Part shown: positions 61,728 to 64,000 of the stretch, one piece after another | Layout: each line of letters opens with the position of its first letter | Numbering within the stretch: the first letter of the stretch is position 1 | Assembly (NCBI RefSeq): GCF_900091415.1 | Contig: NZ_FMHU01000002.1 | Coordinates: forward strand, 1,178,001-1,242,000 | Direction of reading: 5' to 3' | DNA from: Micromonospora inyonensis | GTDB taxonomy: Bacteria; Actinomycetota; Actinomycetes; Mycobacteriales; Micromonosporaceae | Length of the DNA: 64,000 nucleotides | Translations under genes and position numbers: made by a program | The notes under the pieces: model-generated | The model's database searches: none | Told to the model about the DNA's origin: nothing | What the model saw: the letters and a program-made list of their open reading frames with translations, nothing else

Positions 61728-62918
61728 GTGACTGCTGGCGGGTTCTCGTCGAAGCGGCTGGCTCGGGTGCGGGAGCTGCTCGAGCGTCTCGTCGACTCCG
61801 GTTTCGTCCCGGGTGTGGTGGCCGTCCTCGCCCGCCACGGCGAGGTGCACGTCGAGGCAACGGGCAACCTCGCGTTCGAGGGCGCCGGGTCGCGGACGCC
61901 GATGGCGCGCGACACGATCTGTCGCATGGGCTCGATGACGAAGCCCATCGTCGCCGCGTGTGCGATGACGCTCGTCGAGGACTGCACCCTCCGCCTCGAC
62001 GACCCGGTCGACGACCTCCTCCCGGAGCTGGCCGACATGACCGTGCTCGTCGACCCCCACGGGCCACTGGACGACACCGTCCCGGCGGAACGCCCGATAA
62101 CGCTGCGGGACCTGCTGGCCAACACCCTGGGCACCGGCATGGTCCCCGCCGAGCCCGGAACGGTCCCGATCGCCGACGCGCTGAACACACTCCACCAGCC
62201 GTCGCCGGACGAGTGGATCCGCCAGCTCGGCGCGCTTCCGCTCGTCCACCAGCCCGGTGAGCGCTGGATGTACGACACCGCCGCCAACGTGACCGGTGTG
62301 CTCGTGGCCCGGGCCACCGGCATGTCCTTCGGGGAAGCCGTGCGCGAGCGGATCTGCGATCCGCTCGGGATGACCGACACCGAATTCAGCGTGGGCGGCG
62401 GGAGCCTCGACCGGCTGGCGACGGCGTACGAGCGCGACAACGCCGCCACCGGCGAGCCGGTCGTCGAGGACGCCCCCGACGGGCGGTGGAGCCGGCCGCG
62501 GGCGTTCGAGTCAGGCGGCGGCGGGCTCGTCTCGACCGCCGACGACTACCTCGCCTTCGCCTCGGCCCTGCTGGCCGGTGGTACCCACCGCGGCGAGCGG
62601 GTGCTGTCGCGGCTGTCGGTGACCCTGATGACCACCGACCACCTGACCCCGGCACAGAAGGCGGTCTCCGGGTTCTGGCCGGGGTACTTCGACTCCATCG
62701 GCTGGGGTTTCGGAGTGTCGGTCCGTACCCGCCGCACGCATCTCGGCCCCTCGGTCGGCAGCTACGGATGGCCCGGCTACTACGGCACCGCCTGGTACAA
62801 CGATCCCGCCGAGGACATGACGGCGATCTTCATCATGCAGCGGGCGCACGCGGGCGACCAGAGGCTGCCGATGTGGCACGACCTCTGGACCGCCGTCTAC
62901 CAGGCGATCGACGACTGA
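61728..62918 (+). CDS. serine hydrolase, beta-lactamase class C/esterase family
   Basis: A 396-aa S12-type hydrolase. The SxxK motif is SMTK in CRMGSMTKPIVAA (about residue 70), the second motif WMYDTAANV gives the Tyr base (about 180), and the late conserved region has FGVSVRTRRTHLGPSVGSYG (HxG-like block replaced by SYG). No signal peptide, so cytoplasmic esterase activity is more likely than beta-lactamase. GTG 61728 follows AGGAAGAG; TTG 61698 is possible. It is the only intact gene between the tRNA-like gene and the siderophore locus. Confidence 0.87.
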   Translation: MTAGGFSSKRLARVRELLERLVDSGFVPGVVAVLARHGEVHVEATGNLAFEGAGSRTPMARDTICRMGSMTKPIVAACAMTLVEDCTLRLDDPVDDLLPELADMTVLVDPHGPLDDTVPAERPITLRDLLANTLGTGMVPAEPGTVPIADALNTLHQPSPDEWIRQLGALPLVHQPGERWMYDTAANVTGVLVARATGMSFGEAVRERICDPLGMTDTEFSVGGGSLDRLATAYERDNAATGEPVVEDAPDGRWSRPRAFESGGGGLVSTADDYLAFASALLAGGTHRGERVLSRLSVTLMTTDHLTPAQKAVSGFWPGYFDSIGWGFGVSVRTRRTHLGPSVGSYGWPGYYGTAWYNDPAEDMTAIFIMQRAHAGDQRLPMWHDLWTAVYQAIDD

Positions 62919-63049
62919 CCACGCGGGCCGCTTTCCGGATGTCCGGGACGCAGCAGACACCTGAGGGCCCCGGATCCGGGACCCCTCCGTGCTGGCCGGT
63001 CCGGTCCTACGGCCCTACCCGCCGCACGCGGCCGCTGCTGTACTCAGGG

Positions 63050-63334
63050 CATGGCCGTCAAGCTGCTTTCGGTGCTGTGACGCTCGCCGGTGGCATCGTT
63101 CTTCGTCCTGGCGTACCTGCTGTCGTGGAGCTGGTGGGTGCCGATCGCGCTCACCGGGGGTGTGCGGCCGGCTGGCATGTGGCCTACAACCTGTCCTCGG
63201 CGTCGGCCGTCGCGTCGGGAACCGTCGCCGCGGTCTCCACCACCATCGTCATGCTGTGGGCGGTGGCCCTGCTGACCCCCGCCTACCGCGCCACCCGCCG
63301 CGACGCACCCTCCCCGCTGCGCGGCGACCGGTGA
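63050..63334 (+). pseudogene. CPBP-family intramembrane protease remnant
   Basis: N-terminal membrane segment ASFFVLAYLLSWSWWVPIAL (63093 on) is followed by a frameshift and deletion, then the C-terminal block GWHVAYNLSSASAVASG and a final helix (VAAVSTTIVMLWAVALL) in another frame. The EExxxR and FxxxH catalytic motifs between them are lost. A stop codon (63077) also cuts the likely start at ATG 63050. Confidence 0.7.
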
Positions 63335-63526
63335 CGGCCGGGCGGGTTGGACGGGTGCGCCGCGCGGCGTCGGGCGACGCGGCGACCTCGCCGTGAGAGA
63401 AGTGCCGCCACGCCGCACGGCGAGGCGCGGCGTGGCGGGGGAGCGGGCGGGGTCGGGGTCACCACTGTGGGCGGCCACGACGAGCCTGTGTGGAGGAGGG
63501 CGACCGCCTACCGCAACCCGAAGCTA
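63335..63526. other. GC-rich spacer before siderophore gene
   Basis: No gene recognised; leads into the second iron box. Together with 62919-63049 it seems to be decayed sequence. Confidence 0.5.
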
Positions 63527-63545
63527 TAAGGGTAGCCTCACCTAA
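63527..63545. promoter_or_regulatory. iron box (DtxR/IdeR-type)
   Basis: TAAGGGTAGCCTCACCTAA matches the 19-bp DtxR/IdeR consensus at 16 positions. It lies 82 bp upstream of the GTG start of the salicylate-synthase-like gene. Confidence 0.85.
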
Positions 63546-63626
63546 TCAGTGGCGTAGATGTGCGCACGAGTCGCGGTGCCCCGGCGTCCGTCCGCAGGGG
63601 ACCGCCCGTCGGAGGAGGCCGTCCGG

Positions 63627-64000
63627 GTGGAACGTCCTGGGTTGTTGGAAGACGACCGGAAGCTCACCAGTCTGTACTACTCGGGTCGCCTGGTCGGCGC
63701 CGGTGACCCGCTGCGACTGGCCACCGAGCTTGCCCGGGCGACGTCGGGCCCGTACGTCCTCTACGAGAACAACGGCACCTGGTCGCTCGCGTCCGGATCC
63801 GCGTACGAGCTGGTGCTGTACGCCGACACGCTGCGGGTTCGCGACGCCGACGGCTGGTCGACCCGCTCCGTCGGCGCGGACCCGCTGCAGACCGTGGCGG
63901 ATGCGTTCAGCCGTTGCCCGATCGGCGGCGCGCGGGCGTACGGTTGGGCCGGATTCGGACTCGGCCATCTGCTGCACGGGGACCCGGCGGCGGCCCGTGG
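63627..64000 (+). CDS. salicylate synthase-like protein, N-terminal part (runs off window)
   Basis: An open frame from GTG 63627 (GGAGGAGG 8 bp upstream) to the window end: YYSGRLVGAGDPLRLATELA, SGPYVLYENNGTWSLASGSA, DPLQTVADAFSRCPIGGARA and YGWAGFGLGHLLHGD. The pattern (VLYE..GTWS, then RAYGWAGF) is that of the N-terminal half of chorismate-using salicylate synthases (MbtI/Irp9), which make the salicylate cap of siderophores. The catalytic half is outside the window. The upstream iron box and the neighbouring siderophore importer support this. Confidence 0.65.
   Translation, partial: MERPGLLEDDRKLTSLYYSGRLVGAGDPLRLATELARATSGPYVLYENNGTWSLASGSAYELVLYADTLRVRDADGWSTRSVGADPLQTVADAFSRCPIGGARAYGWAGFGLGHLLHGDPAAAR

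Overview
The window reads as chromosomal DNA of a high-GC actinomycete, probably of the Pseudonocardiales/Micromonosporales type. The evidence is very GC-rich coding sequence, many GTG and TTG starts, ATGA/GTGA-type gene overlaps, DtxR/IdeR-like iron boxes and typical actinobacterial families (CGNR regulator, CurA-like reductase, FdsA-type formate dehydrogenase, IS605-like element). The genus cannot be fixed from sequence alone. The stretches 7.7-14.6 kb and 41-42.5 kb look less GC-rich by eye and behave like accessory inserts.

Layout. (1) 0-7.5 kb: a molybdenum, NAD-linked formate dehydrogenase locus (fdsA, fdsD, a shrunken moeA, fdhD, then a LysR regulator), split by an IS605-type element inserted exactly between fdsA and fdsD. 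(2) 7.5-14.6 kb: a catabolic island with a divergent operator: SSS symporter plus small membrane partner, alpha/beta hydrolase and a DUF1116 protein on the minus strand, an amidase and a LuxR regulator on the plus strand. A 40-codon hutH remnant lies at its edge. (3) 14.6-15.4 kb: a decayed ABC-ATPase gene. (4) 15.6-34.1 kb: the most unusual part, a histidine-utilisation-like island: RpiR regulator, CurA-type reductase, HutH, a polar amino-acid ABC importer, two alpha/beta hydrolases, a HutG-alternative M20 hydrolase, HutF, HutD, a Baeyer-Villiger monooxygenase, a SnoaL-like protein, a DAO-type oxidase, HutI and an SDR. Urocanase is absent, HutI has Asn where the metal-binding Asp is expected, and the SDR has His in place of its catalytic Tyr. 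This suggests catabolism of a histidine relative or a route that bypasses urocanase. (5) 34.3-39.2 kb: pntA-pntB transhydrogenase and etfB-etfA, which can serve redox balance and flavoprotein electron transfer. (6) 39.3-43.7 kb: a beta-hydroxyacid-dehydrogenase-like gene divergent from a CGNR regulator with two palindromic operators, a 650-bp non-coding stretch with an orphan T-box-like motif, and a cupin/beta-barrel/aminotransferase operon.

(7) 43.7-45.6 kb: a broken NamZ/beta-lactamase fusion gene, then a DinB protein. (8) 46.2-53.6 kb: a second catabolic island: large FAD/NAD(P)-binding oxygenase-like protein divergent from metNIQ, a tautomerase-like protein, an aldo-keto reductase and an M20D amidohydrolase, consistent with import and deacylation of a methionine- or sulfur-related compound. 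(9) 53.7-55.7 kb: a secreted trypsin with a P-domain, and a RidA protein. (10) 55.8-60.6 kb: an iron-siderophore importer operon (SIP reductase, binding protein, two permeases, ATPase) with an iron box. (11) 60.8-63.4 kb: a decay zone that starts at a tRNA-Lys-like gene whose anticodon loop carries about 55 extra bases, followed by gene fragments, one intact serine hydrolase and a CPBP-protease remnant. (12) 63.5-64 kb: a second iron box and the start of what looks like a salicylate synthase, so the window ends at the edge of an aryl-siderophore locus.

No CRISPR array, rRNA operon, prophage or replication origin was seen. The annotation was made by reading the sequence only; family assignments rest on recognised motifs and no database search was run.
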